In this document: piece by piece, positions 55,183-63,092 of the stretch | How positions within the stretch are numbered: the first letter of the stretch is position 1 | How the letters are laid out: each line of letters opens with the position of its first letter | Made by a program: the position numbers and the translations under genes | NCBI GenBank assembly: GCA_016721015.1 | Contig: JADKJL010000001.1 | Coordinates: forward strand, 1-64,000 | Direction of reading: 5' to 3' | DNA from: Lysobacterales bacterium | Lineage (GTDB): Bacteria > Pseudomonadota > Gammaproteobacteria > Xanthomonadales > Rhodanobacteraceae | Length of the DNA: 64,000 bases | The notes under the pieces: generated by a model | Database searches by the model: none | Told to the model about the DNA's origin: nothing | Seen by the model: only the letters and a program-made list of their open reading frames with translations

Positions 55183-55755
55183 TCAGTTGTCGCGGGCATC
55201 GGCGACTTCAAGCGAATCCGCCGCGGGATAGATGACTTGGCCGTCGTTGATCAGCGCGCCGCGTGTCAGTGTCGCCTTATCGACCTTGCCTGGGCCCATG
55301 ATGTGGAAAACGCTGACGCCCAGCGCGAGCAGATGATCGGTGATGATGCGTCGGTGGCAACGCCACCAGACCGCCTCCGAACACATCACTGCGCAACGCT
55401 GCGCGCGCGCACGCAGCAACAAGGCCTGCAATCCTTCGGCGAATGCAGCGCTGTGTGCATACGCCGCGTAACGGGCAAAGCTCGCGTTGGTCCAGAAATC
55501 CTCGGGCGGGATGCCGTCCAGTTCGCGCTTGCTTCGACGGCCACACAGCGGTGGCAGATACCAGTAGTCGATGCCGTGTTCGGCCAGGCTCAGGGTGAGC
55601 GCGTCGGCGTCGTACTGGGGGAAACTGCGTGATCCCGGCAGGCGACGCACATCGACCACACACTCGATCCGCGATTCCCCGAGCAGGCCAAGGAATTCCT
55701 CCAGCGGCCGGTTGGAATGGCCGATGGTGAATACCGGTGATGCAGGGCGATTCAT
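55183..55755 (-). CDS. DUF488-family protein
   Basis: A 190-residue protein with the DUF488 signatures FTIGHSNRPLEEFLGLLGES, VVDVRRLPGSRSFPQYD, AVMCSEAVWWRCHRRIITDH and a final cluster GVSVFHIMGPGKV. The conserved cysteines and CHRR motif suggest metal or nucleic-acid binding, but the family has no settled activity. Confidence 0.9.
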   Translation of the reverse strand: MNRPASPVFTIGHSNRPLEEFLGLLGESRIECVVDVRRLPGSRSFPQYDADALTLSLAEHGIDYWYLPPLCGRRSKRELDGIPPEDFWTNASFARYAAYAHSAAFAEGLQALLLRARAQRCAVMCSEAVWWRCHRRIITDHLLALGVSVFHIMGPGKVDKATLTRGALINDGQVIYPAADSLEVADARDN

Positions 55756-55896
55756 GCGCCCAGCATAGAACCATGCACCCGGCTATCCGATGAACCAGAT
55801 CGATGCGACGCGAACATCAGGATCCGACTCGACCGACCCTGGACAACGCGGTTGTGAAAGGCGGCGTCACAAGCGACGGCCCTGACATCTTGGGTA

Positions 55897-55911
55897 TTGC
55901 GAAATTCGCAA
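55897..55911. promoter_or_regulatory. Perfect 15-nt palindrome
   Basis: TTGCGAA-A-TTCGCAA is a perfect palindrome in the intergenic region between divergent genes (DUF488 and DUF1161). It is a candidate operator; there is no direct evidence of the regulator. Confidence 0.35.
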
Positions 55912-56103
55912 GCCGATCAAGATGCAGAAATTGGTCGAGGCTTGAGGCTGAAATAGGGAATGACGCCAATCGCAACGCCACGCGCGTGGGTCATGACACC
56001 CCCTTGCGATCCGGCGGTGCGCTTCGGTGCTGCCGACAACAGCCTTGAAATAGCCATATTCCAGTCATGCCGTCGCCTTGGGCATCCATGAGAATTGAAA
56101 TCG

Positions 56104-56127
56104 TCGCGAACACCCGAGGGTTCGCGA
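56104..56127 (+). promoter_or_regulatory. 8-bp hairpin upstream of the DUF1161 gene
   Basis: TCGCGAAC and GTTCGCGA pair perfectly around ACCCGAGG, 37 nt before the DUF1161 start codon. It could be an operator or a structured leader; there is no U-tract, so a terminator is unlikely. Confidence 0.4.
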
Positions 56128-56164
56128 ACGTCCATTCCCACCCCGAAGTAAACCGAGAGCTCCC

Positions 56165-56446
56165 ATGAAATCCCTGTTGATGCTTGCCCTGATCTTTCCT
56201 GTTGCCGCCAACGCACAGAGCCCCTCCGTCCGCAAATCCTGCGATGCCTTGAAAAGCGAAATCGCCACGAAGATCGAGAGGAATGGCGTCACTGCCTACA
56301 CGCTCGAGATCGTGGCGAAAGACGCTTCCATGGATGCGAAGATCGTGGGCAGCTGCAATGGCGGCGAGCAGCGTATCGTCTACCGCCGGAGCAACACGAG
56401 CAGCGACACACCCGGCGAACGCCGCGTGGCTGCCGCGTCGCGCTAG
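56165..56446 (+). CDS. DUF1161 periplasmic protein
   Basis: A 93-residue protein with a signal peptide (SLLMLALIFPVAANAQ) and the DUF1161 core: KSCDALKSEIATKIERNGVT, AYTLEIVAKDASM and KIVGSCNGGEQRIVYRR. The two conserved Cys (KSCDAL, VGSCNGG) probably form a disulfide in the periplasm. The function is unknown. Confidence 0.88.
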   Translation: MKSLLMLALIFPVAANAQSPSVRKSCDALKSEIATKIERNGVTAYTLEIVAKDASMDAKIVGSCNGGEQRIVYRRSNTSSDTPGERRVAAASR

Positions 56447-56506
56447 AACCTTGATGCGTGATCCGGTATTTCGGCTGAGCGCAGTTCAGAGCGACCGGGG
56501 TCGTGT

Positions 56507-57841
56507 TCATTCCATCCGGGCACTGCCCTGACTGTCCGCCAGATCAGCAAAGATGTGATGGAACAACGCGCAGCTCTTCAGGGCCGAGAAGAGCGCGGAC
56601 AATTCTTCGGCTTGCCTTGCAACTTCTGCCGCGCCGTAGTGTTGGCGGAATTCGGCGAGGATGTCATCCAGACTCGCGCCACGGAACATGTGGGCCAGCA
56701 TGTGCAGTTCGGTAGTGTTGAAATCGAGGCCGATCATGTTCTCGAAGCCGGCGGTATTGCCGGTCATTTCCGCGATCCAGCGCATGACTTGATCGACTGC
56801 ATCGCCGGCGGAGAATTCGCGCGCAACCAGGCCCAGCAGCTCCTGCCTGTCGAAAACATTGAGCAACAGGGCGAGCAGGAAGCGGTGGCCGGGGTCGTGC
56901 AGCTTTTGCCGCAAATCGACGACAGCACGGCTCAGCAGGTCATTGTGCGTCGCCTCATGCAGCAGCTTGCGCTCATCAGCGGACAACGCAGTGCACAAGT
57001 CGGACAGAACACGCGCCTGATCGGGCTGTGCCGAGATGCGTGTTTGCTCCGACACCAGCAGATAGGCGAGATGAAGATCGGCGTCAGCCAGAACCCGCTG
57101 CAAATGCGCATATGCGGTATCCGCATCAAGCCGGCGCAACATGCGCAGATACTGCAGCTTGCGAATGGCCGGTGCATGCCGCTGAAACGGGTTGTAGGCA
57201 AGCCCTGGCCAGCGATAGTCGTATTGCACCTCGCCGTTGGGGTCGTCGGTGATCGTACGGATCACGATCGTCAGCGAAGGGCGGATCATGTGAAACAGCG
57301 AATGGATCAGGCCGCTGCCGCGGGCAATGACGCGGGTGTCACCGGCGTGCAGTACTTCGAGGTCGAGCAGTTGCAAGCGACCAGCGATGGCGCGCTGCCT
57401 GTGTGCAGGCGGCTGCCAGGCATCGAATTGGTAGCGGCTGTGAATGCTGGAACCGGCCAGCACGTGAAAGGCACCGCAAAAAGCGTGCTGATGGATGCTG
57501 GTGGTGCCATCCAGCCAGGTGAGTGCCGAGATGTCGAAATCGCCACCGTGATAGAGCGATAGCGGCGGCTCGGCGAACTTGCCGTCCAGATCTGCCTGCT
57601 TGCACAAGGTTTCGGCGCCAAGCACGTAATCGATGAGATCGCTTTGCGTGATATGCGCGGAGGGATTGAACGCGGCCAGGTGCTTTGCCGCGACGCGCTC
57701 GAGATTGGCATAGACCGCCTCGCGGCCCTCGCCGAGTTCGGCCGCGATGGTATCGCCCAGACTCTGGAAGAACGACTGGACGCGATGCGCGGAGGCTATC
57801 GGCGAGGAGGTTTCAATGGGCGGTGCGCGTCCCATGTCCAT
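56507..57841 (-). CDS. Cupin-like (cysteine-dioxygenase-like) protein, unknown substrate
   Basis: ATG 57841 is chosen; the frame is open to 57982 but the added N-terminus lacks support. The 444-residue product has a putative metal-binding cupin patch: STIHQHAFCGAF-type core at residues 115-126 (His117, His119, His126), SSIHSRYQFD (His134) and GLIHSLFHMIRP (His180, His184). This resembles the thiol-dioxygenase cupin pattern. The last 240 residues are helical and unassigned. It follows the 2OG-Fe(II) oxygenase by 58 nt on the same strand, and the pair may act on a common substrate. Confidence 0.65.
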   Translation of the reverse strand: MDMGRAPPIETSSPIASAHRVQSFFQSLGDTIAAELGEGREAVYANLERVAAKHLAAFNPSAHITQSDLIDYVLGAETLCKQADLDGKFAEPPLSLYHGGDFDISALTWLDGTTSIHQHAFCGAFHVLAGSSIHSRYQFDAWQPPAHRQRAIAGRLQLLDLEVLHAGDTRVIARGSGLIHSLFHMIRPSLTIVIRTITDDPNGEVQYDYRWPGLAYNPFQRHAPAIRKLQYLRMLRRLDADTAYAHLQRVLADADLHLAYLLVSEQTRISAQPDQARVLSDLCTALSADERKLLHEATHNDLLSRAVVDLRQKLHDPGHRFLLALLLNVFDRQELLGLVAREFSAGDAVDQVMRWIAEMTGNTAGFENMIGLDFNTTELHMLAHMFRGASLDDILAEFRQHYGAAEVARQAEELSALFSALKSCALFHHIFADLADSQGSARME

Positions 57842-57899
57842 CACTGTTTCAGGCGCACGGTGCGCGCTGTGACAAGGCAGCAATCGTCGCGCGTCGAGC

Positions 57900-58988
57900 T
57901 CAAGCGATCTCCCCGTCATACTCCTCGTTGACGAAATGAAACAACAGGGACGCCGAGCGATGGCCGTCCGGTAGCACATCACGACCGTGTGTCAACTCCC
58001 GCCCCCTGAAGATCAAGGCCTCGCCCACGCGTTGATGCAGTGTATGGATCGTTCCATCGCGGCCCTTTACCTTGAGCGCCCAGGAGGATCTCCCATCGGC
58101 GGCGAGGGGCGCGTAATCGAGCAGCAGGGTAATCGTGTATTCGCAAGGAGGGCGGTCTGTATGCCAGCACAGATCCCCACCCGCTATATACAATGAAACA
58201 AACGAATACGATGGCTTTGTTCGCCGGCCTGCCAGTTGTGACACGCGTTCGTTCAACTGAGCGTGCCAGAAATTCGCGACAGGATGATTGTGCGCGAAGT
58301 GGCGGCGAGCACCGCGAACTTCATCGCTGGACAGAAAACCTTGCTCTGCCAGCGCCTGAAAATATCGATCCAATTCCTCGACGTGCTCGGTCGGAAGCAG
58401 GTTCTCGAGGATCGCAAAACCTTCGCGCTCGAAATGTGTTCGGGTCGTCTCTGTATCCAGAGACATTTCCGGCTGACGTGTTTCATCGCACACATCGTAG
58501 CCGCAACCGTCAAATTCGGCGCCATTGGCAACTCGAACGGGGGCCCATACGCTACCGTGATGATGCAGTTCATAGCGGAGCGCTTGATCCTGCCATTCAG
58601 CAGGAAGGTATGGTGCATCCAAGTGCGCAGGCCGGCCTCGCGTACAGTCCATTCCAGGGCGCGAGAGCAACTTGTCCCAAGCTTCAGGGTCGCGCAGTGG
58701 AAACCGATAGGTCACCGCTTGCGGCATCTCATCCGCCCGTGCGAACAAGCCGATCTGACGCAGTTCGGCCGCAGCCTGCTCACCAATTTGCGCATCTTTT
58801 TCTCCGTCGATCAGCACCGAGCAGAGAAAGGCATGCGCGCCAGGCAAGTTCCCGGCGGATACCTTGACGGAGGAAAACGTAGCCCCTCTCATGGGTGCCT
58901 CGACCAGAAACGATGGAGGCTGTTCGTGATCCTGGATCGAGACGCTCGCACTCGGGTTGAGCTCGAGGTTCAGACGACTTGAACTCAT
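57900..58988 (-). CDS. 2OG-Fe(II) dioxygenase-like protein with unknown N-terminal domain
   Basis: ATG 58988 is chosen; a longer form from 59033 exists. The last 170 residues have a 2OG-Fe(II) fold: iron ligands His276 and Asp278 in LCWHTDRPP, His334 in RELTHGRD, and Arg344 in GHRSASLLFHF for 2OG. The first 180 residues match no domain I know and include ARADEMPQAVTYRFPLRDPE. It lies between the 56-codon peptide gene and the cupin-like gene, so it may hydroxylate or otherwise modify that peptide. The exact enzyme type is unproven. Confidence 0.7.
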   Translation of the reverse strand: MSSSRLNLELNPSASVSIQDHEQPPSFLVEAPMRGATFSSVKVSAGNLPGAHAFLCSVLIDGEKDAQIGEQAAAELRQIGLFARADEMPQAVTYRFPLRDPEAWDKLLSRPGMDCTRGRPAHLDAPYLPAEWQDQALRYELHHHGSVWAPVRVANGAEFDGCGYDVCDETRQPEMSLDTETTRTHFEREGFAILENLLPTEHVEELDRYFQALAEQGFLSSDEVRGARRHFAHNHPVANFWHAQLNERVSQLAGRRTKPSYSFVSLYIAGGDLCWHTDRPPCEYTITLLLDYAPLAADGRSSWALKVKGRDGTIHTLHQRVGEALIFRGRELTHGRDVLPDGHRSASLLFHFVNEEYDGEIA

Positions 58989-59257
58989 ATGGGCAGGTCT
59001 CGACCGAAAATGGGCCGCCGACTGGTGACCCATTCAACAAACGCTGCAGAGAAGTTGCAGAGCACTACTTTGAGTGTCGACCGAAAGCACGGTATTAACG
59101 CAAATCGAAGCAGATCTAACGAGGCGCGAAAACGGAACCCTTCGTCGCCAGCAGTACCCTGGAGCCAGTCGGACACTACTCCGCGGGGCGACGAATCCGC
59201 CTGTATGGTCCATATTCCCGCCGCTTCTTGACCCATAGCACCCCTATGGATCCACAA
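58985..59257 (-). CDS. Possible 90-residue protein overlapping the oxygenase start
   Basis: The frame starts at ATG 59257 and its TGA overlaps the oxygenase ATG (ATGA), the usual sign of translational coupling. The product (GFRFRASLDLLRFALIPCFR and FSAAFVEWVTSRRPIFGRDL are typical segments) matches nothing I know, and the start lacks a clear ribosome site. It may be a real coupled protein, or leader DNA between the peptide gene and the oxygenase. Confidence 0.25.
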   Translation of the reverse strand: MWIHRGAMGQEAAGIWTIQADSSPRGVVSDWLQGTAGDEGFRFRASLDLLRFALIPCFRSTLKVVLCNFSAAFVEWVTSRRPIFGRDLPI

Positions 59258-59322
59258 ACCGTCAAGAACCTGTCCTCACACAATCGAATCCTCGCCTCCA
59301 CCGGCAACGTTCCGACAGGCTG

Positions 59323-59493
59323 CTAGTCTTCAGAATCCTGAAAGTCATTGTTGAGCGTCGGGCTAGGCGTTGGTCCCGGTGTACGCGGAGCCTGATTGGA
59401 GCCGGCAGCTGCTGAGCTGTTGCGTACCATGGCATTGAGCTGCGCCACAACATCCCTTGACACTTCCAGATTTCCCTTCGTTTCGTGGTTCAT
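59323..59493 (-). CDS. Small peptide, possible RiPP-type precursor
   Basis: A 56-residue peptide that is easy to miss. GAGG lies seven bases before ATG 59493. It reads MNHETKGNLEVSRDVVAQLN in its first part, a helical leader-like half, then AMVRNSSAAAGSNQAPR, then a Pro/Thr-rich stretch TPGPTPSPTLNND and an acidic end FQDSED. There is no Cys and no double-glycine. The order peptide, oxygenase, cupin on one strand fits a modified-peptide cassette, but precursor status is inference. Confidence 0.5.
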   Translation of the reverse strand: MNHETKGNLEVSRDVVAQLNAMVRNSSAAAGSNQAPRTPGPTPSPTLNNDFQDSED

Positions 59494-59601
59494 CGTGATG
59501 CCTCGCTAGTGGATAGATCGGAGCAGGATTTGGCGTCGTGAGCGCCGCGTCACGCTAGAACCACAGTAACGCCAAGTCAAGCTCGGATCTGGCGCATTGC
59601 C

Positions 59602-62600
59602 TTGGACTGCCCGCGCTGGCACCCTTGGCCGCTGCGCGACCAAGATGGAGTCAACCAAATCAATGCGACCCCTCTTATTGCGGTAGGTTTGCTGCTGGCA
59701 TCTGCGGCGGCGCTTGGGCAGTCGCCGACACCGCAATCGAAAACCTGGAACTTCAAGGAGATCATCGCCGGCGATCAATATGCCGCACCGCCGTTTCGAA
59801 GCATTGTCCAAGGCAAGGACGGCTTGGTTTATGTGGCGGATGGCGTCGGCGTCCTGGAGTTCGATGGCATCAAGTGGGCTCGCCTGCCCTTGCCCTATGC
59901 GCGAGTGGTGACTGCGCTGGGCATCACCGATAACGCCGAGATCATTGTGGGCGGGTCCGAGTCGCTGCTTTCCGTTTCCAGCAAAGGTCATGAGGTCCGC
60001 GTCACGAATCTGGCGGGTGAAGTGCCTGGCGGACTGGTCGGACTCGGCCATATCTGGGAATTCGCATCAGGCAAGGGTTATTGGTGCGTGCGCTCCGAGC
60101 CCAAGTTGCTGTGCAAAGACTCCAGGGGAATGTTCGTGCTGCCGGCGGCGAATGGTTTTGGCCGACTGTTTTCAATACGTGGCGACCTCTATGTGCGTGA
60201 TGAGCACGTGGGCCTCATGCGGGTGTCCGGGCGCAGTCTGCAGCTAGTTGAGGGCGGCGCCTACTTTTCAGAGAGGCGACTGGGGGCGCTGATACCGTTC
60301 GGCCCAGGAGGGCTGGCCGGGATCTCACAGGATTCATTTGAAACAGCGACATGGGTCGATCTTGACCACGCTCCAATCTCTGCAATGGCTCGGGACCCCG
60401 GGACATTGAGTGGATATATGGGTGCCGCAAACGTCTTGGTCGACGGCGCGGTCGGATTGCCCTTCGTAAACGGAGACCTGGCAATACTGGACGAAAACTG
60501 GCACGAGATCGCGCGGTTCCGGGCCAGCCAGTTTGGCGCATTGCCGGGCGCTCAAGCGATTCATGTCGATGATGAGGGTGGTATCTGGGTTGCCTGGAGC
60601 AACGCGATTACACGCATTGATTGGCCCTCACGTGTATCGCTGTTCCAGGAAGCGCAGGGAATCCACGAGTCACCTTTCGGGGTGATCGAAGACAAGCTCG
60701 GAATCATTGCCTACTCCAGCAAGAGCCTCTCGCTGTTCAAGAATTACGAACACGCAACGTCCTTCGAACCGATATCGCCGAACTATTCATGGATTCATCG
60801 CGTCGTGAGCCATGGCAGCGATGTTCTGGTGCTGACAGACGAGGGGATACAAAGTATTGATGGCCGGCCCCTCGTTTTCCCAAAACGAAACGTCTACTCG
60901 GACTTCGTCAGCCCTGCGCGCCCGAACGACGCGTTAGTTGGCCTGCGATTCGGCTTGGCCCGCATGCAAAAGATCAACTCGAACTGGGTGGAAAGCGAAG
61001 TACGCAACGATGTGAGTTTCGACGTGTTTGGAGTCGTACAGGATTCAGATGGCAGCATTTGGCTGTCGTCGAATCTGGGTCGTATGACGCGCATCATTCC
61101 CAAGGCCGGCAGCAATGTTCTGTCGGACGCCCCGATGATCGAATTCAATGAAGGCGATGGTGTGCCTCCCGGCGAGCTCGAACTGAATCTCATCGGCGGC
61201 GAGGTGCATGTCGGCAGCCTCCGCGGCTTTTATCACTTCTTCCACGGACGCTTCGAACCCAGTCCCAAACTTCCGTTCGAACAAACCGGGCCGGTTACCC
61301 AATTCCTCCCGTTGAATGCGAACGAATTGCTGGTCGCTGGCTCATCGGGACGACTCCGACTCCTATCCAGAGGCGTGTCTGGGGTCTACGTGCGCCAGCA
61401 AAGCGTATTCGACGGCATCGCAGGGTTCGGCAATATCCACGACATCATGATGGACAAGAGCGGGATCGTTTGGCTCGCGACCGACTCCGGTGTTGTGCGC
61501 GTCGATCCCTCGGTCAATTTGCCCACCTCGAAGACACCCCAGGTCCTCATCCGCGAGGTTTCCAATGGCGAGCGCACGCTCTTTTCAGGTTACGGCGTAC
61601 TGCCGGAATTGAACCTTGCCGAAGGTGACAGCATTCGATTCAGCTTCGCCCTGCCGAGCTACCGTGCCCCGGAGATCAACAGCTACCGCTCACGGATTCG
61701 CCATGAGGGCGGCGATGAGGAGTGGAGCAAGTGGAGCAACGAAGTCCGCCGGGATTTCACCAACCTGCCTGCCGGAAACCTGCTCTTCGAAGTGGAGGCA
61801 CGCGATGCGGCTGGCGCGTCGGGCGGTATCGCCTCGGCTCCGATCACCGTAATCGCACCGTGGTACCGGCGCACATCGACCGTCGTCGCATTCTGGCTGG
61901 CGGGCTTGGCCTTGCTCGTCGTCGGCGTTCAATGGCGGGTTCGCGCACTCCGCGCAAGGAGCGTGGAGCTGGAGCGTCTGGTTGCATCCAAGACCGAGGC
62001 CCTGCAGCTTGCCGCAGCGACCGACCCGTTGACCGGGCTTTGGAACCGGCACCGCTTCGGTCAATGGGTTCACGACGAGGTTCCAGCGATCACCAAGAAA
62101 GCAACGCGCGTTCGAGATTGTGACCCGGTCGACGTCATTGTCTGTGCAATCGACCTCGATCATTTCAAGCGCATCAATGATCGGCACGGACATGCTGCCG
62201 GTGATATGGCCCTCAGAGCAGTTGCACAACGACTGCAGGGAATCAAACGCGACGATGATCTGATCTTCCGTTTTGGCGGGGAGGAGTTCATTTATCTGGG
62301 CTTGAATCGGCATCGCGACGAGGGCGAGCAACTCGCCAGGCGGATCGTGGAGGAGATCAATCAGACGACGGTCGAGCTGGATAACGGTGTGCTGATCGAT
62401 CCGACCGCTTCGGTCGGTTGGTCGGTCTACCCCTTCTATCGCGAGCGCGTCGAATTGTTCAGTATGGATTTCGTGCTCGGCGTCGCCGACCGCGCGCTGT
62501 ATCTGGCCAAGGGAAACGGGCGCAATTGCGCAGTGGGCTATTTGCCCAATCTCGGCGTCGACGAGATCGACCGCAACCAGGCGGACTGGCGCATCCAGGT

Positions 62601-62637
62601 CTTCGACCGTCACCCGGATCTGCTGAAACGGGTGTGA
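59602..62637 (+). CDS. Sensor diguanylate cyclase: periplasmic propeller, Y_Y_Y domain and GGDEF
   Basis: A 1011-residue receptor. An N-terminal hydrophobic signal (LIAVGLLLASAAALG) is followed by two seven-bladed propellers of Reg_prop type (residues about 50-670; VLEFDGIKWARLPLPYAR, DSDGSIWLSSNLGRMTRI). A Y_Y_Y domain (about 680-745), a membrane helix near 758-778 (VVAFWLAGLALLVVGVQW) and a cytoplasmic GGDEF domain follow (DPLTGLWNRHRF, DLDHFKRINDRHGHAAGD, FRFGGEEF near 892). GGEEF is an active-type A-site, so it should make cyclic di-GMP. The frame opens with TTG 59602; an ATG at 59662 in another frame (MRPLLL) suggests a lost base in the signal peptide. Confidence 0.9.
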   Translation: MDCPRWHPWPLRDQDGVNQINATPLIAVGLLLASAAALGQSPTPQSKTWNFKEIIAGDQYAAPPFRSIVQGKDGLVYVADGVGVLEFDGIKWARLPLPYARVVTALGITDNAEIIVGGSESLLSVSSKGHEVRVTNLAGEVPGGLVGLGHIWEFASGKGYWCVRSEPKLLCKDSRGMFVLPAANGFGRLFSIRGDLYVRDEHVGLMRVSGRSLQLVEGGAYFSERRLGALIPFGPGGLAGISQDSFETATWVDLDHAPISAMARDPGTLSGYMGAANVLVDGAVGLPFVNGDLAILDENWHEIARFRASQFGALPGAQAIHVDDEGGIWVAWSNAITRIDWPSRVSLFQEAQGIHESPFGVIEDKLGIIAYSSKSLSLFKNYEHATSFEPISPNYSWIHRVVSHGSDVLVLTDEGIQSIDGRPLVFPKRNVYSDFVSPARPNDALVGLRFGLARMQKINSNWVESEVRNDVSFDVFGVVQDSDGSIWLSSNLGRMTRIIPKAGSNVLSDAPMIEFNEGDGVPPGELELNLIGGEVHVGSLRGFYHFFHGRFEPSPKLPFEQTGPVTQFLPLNANELLVAGSSGRLRLLSRGVSGVYVRQQSVFDGIAGFGNIHDIMMDKSGIVWLATDSGVVRVDPSVNLPTSKTPQVLIREVSNGERTLFSGYGVLPELNLAEGDSIRFSFALPSYRAPEINSYRSRIRHEGGDEEWSKWSNEVRRDFTNLPAGNLLFEVEARDAAGASGGIASAPITVIAPWYRRTSTVVAFWLAGLALLVVGVQWRVRALRARSVELERLVASKTEALQLAAATDPLTGLWNRHRFGQWVHDEVPAITKKATRVRDCDPVDVIVCAIDLDHFKRINDRHGHAAGDMALRAVAQRLQGIKRDDDLIFRFGGEEFIYLGLNRHRDEGEQLARRIVEEINQTTVELDNGVLIDPTASVGWSVYPFYRERVELFSMDFVLGVADRALYLAKGNGRNCAVGYLPNLGVDEIDRNQADWRIQVFDRHPDLLKRV

Positions 62638-63008
62638 ATTGCGGCCTCGAAAGCAATTTCTCCATCAAGGGCCGATCCGCCAGCGCTGAAAGCGAGCAGC
62701 TCGTTGTAGCTGCCGCCGCGACGACAAACCGTATCACCCGCAACCGCATGATCGGCCGCGGTTTGCAAATGCCGCCACCGCGATTGCGCGCTGTCAGCAT
62801 TCGCATCATTGCCGGTTGGCGCAACATAGCGAAACGTTCCCGCGCGGATTTCGAAAGGCGACCGGCGGATCATATCGGCCGGGATCGGACACGCGCGGCA
62901 AATGCTGGGCATGGCGGCCAATGAGATGAAGATCAGTGCGCCACGAACCCTCGAACCCTCGAACCCTCGCGTGATTGACCTCGTAGTGAATGCCATCTTG
63001 CCGGCCAT
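62610..63008 (-). pseudogene. Truncated N-terminus of a secreted beta-helix protein
   Basis: The frame opens with a signal-like stretch (RGALIFISLAAMPSICRA), then FRYVAPTGNDANADSAQSRW, HLQTAADHAVAGDTVCRRGG and SYNELLAFSAGGSALDGEIA. This is the start of a parallel beta-helix protein (the YVAPTGNDAN form of pectate-lyase-like proteins). The normal protein would continue for several hundred residues; it stops at 62610 where it runs into the 3' end of the cyclase gene. It is a fragment left by a rearrangement. Confidence 0.6.
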
Positions 63009-63092
63009 GGCATTGCTGCCTCCAGCCCGACCATGCCGCTCACCGCCAGTTTGCCACCCGGGTGACCCATTCCCAAAGAATCCCCGAGCCGG

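Larger units (their letters stand above)
55756..56164. other. Intergenic region with two inverted repeats
   Basis: No gene is supported in these 409 nt; the short frames have no recognisable content. Two symmetric elements occur here and are listed separately. Confidence 0.5.
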
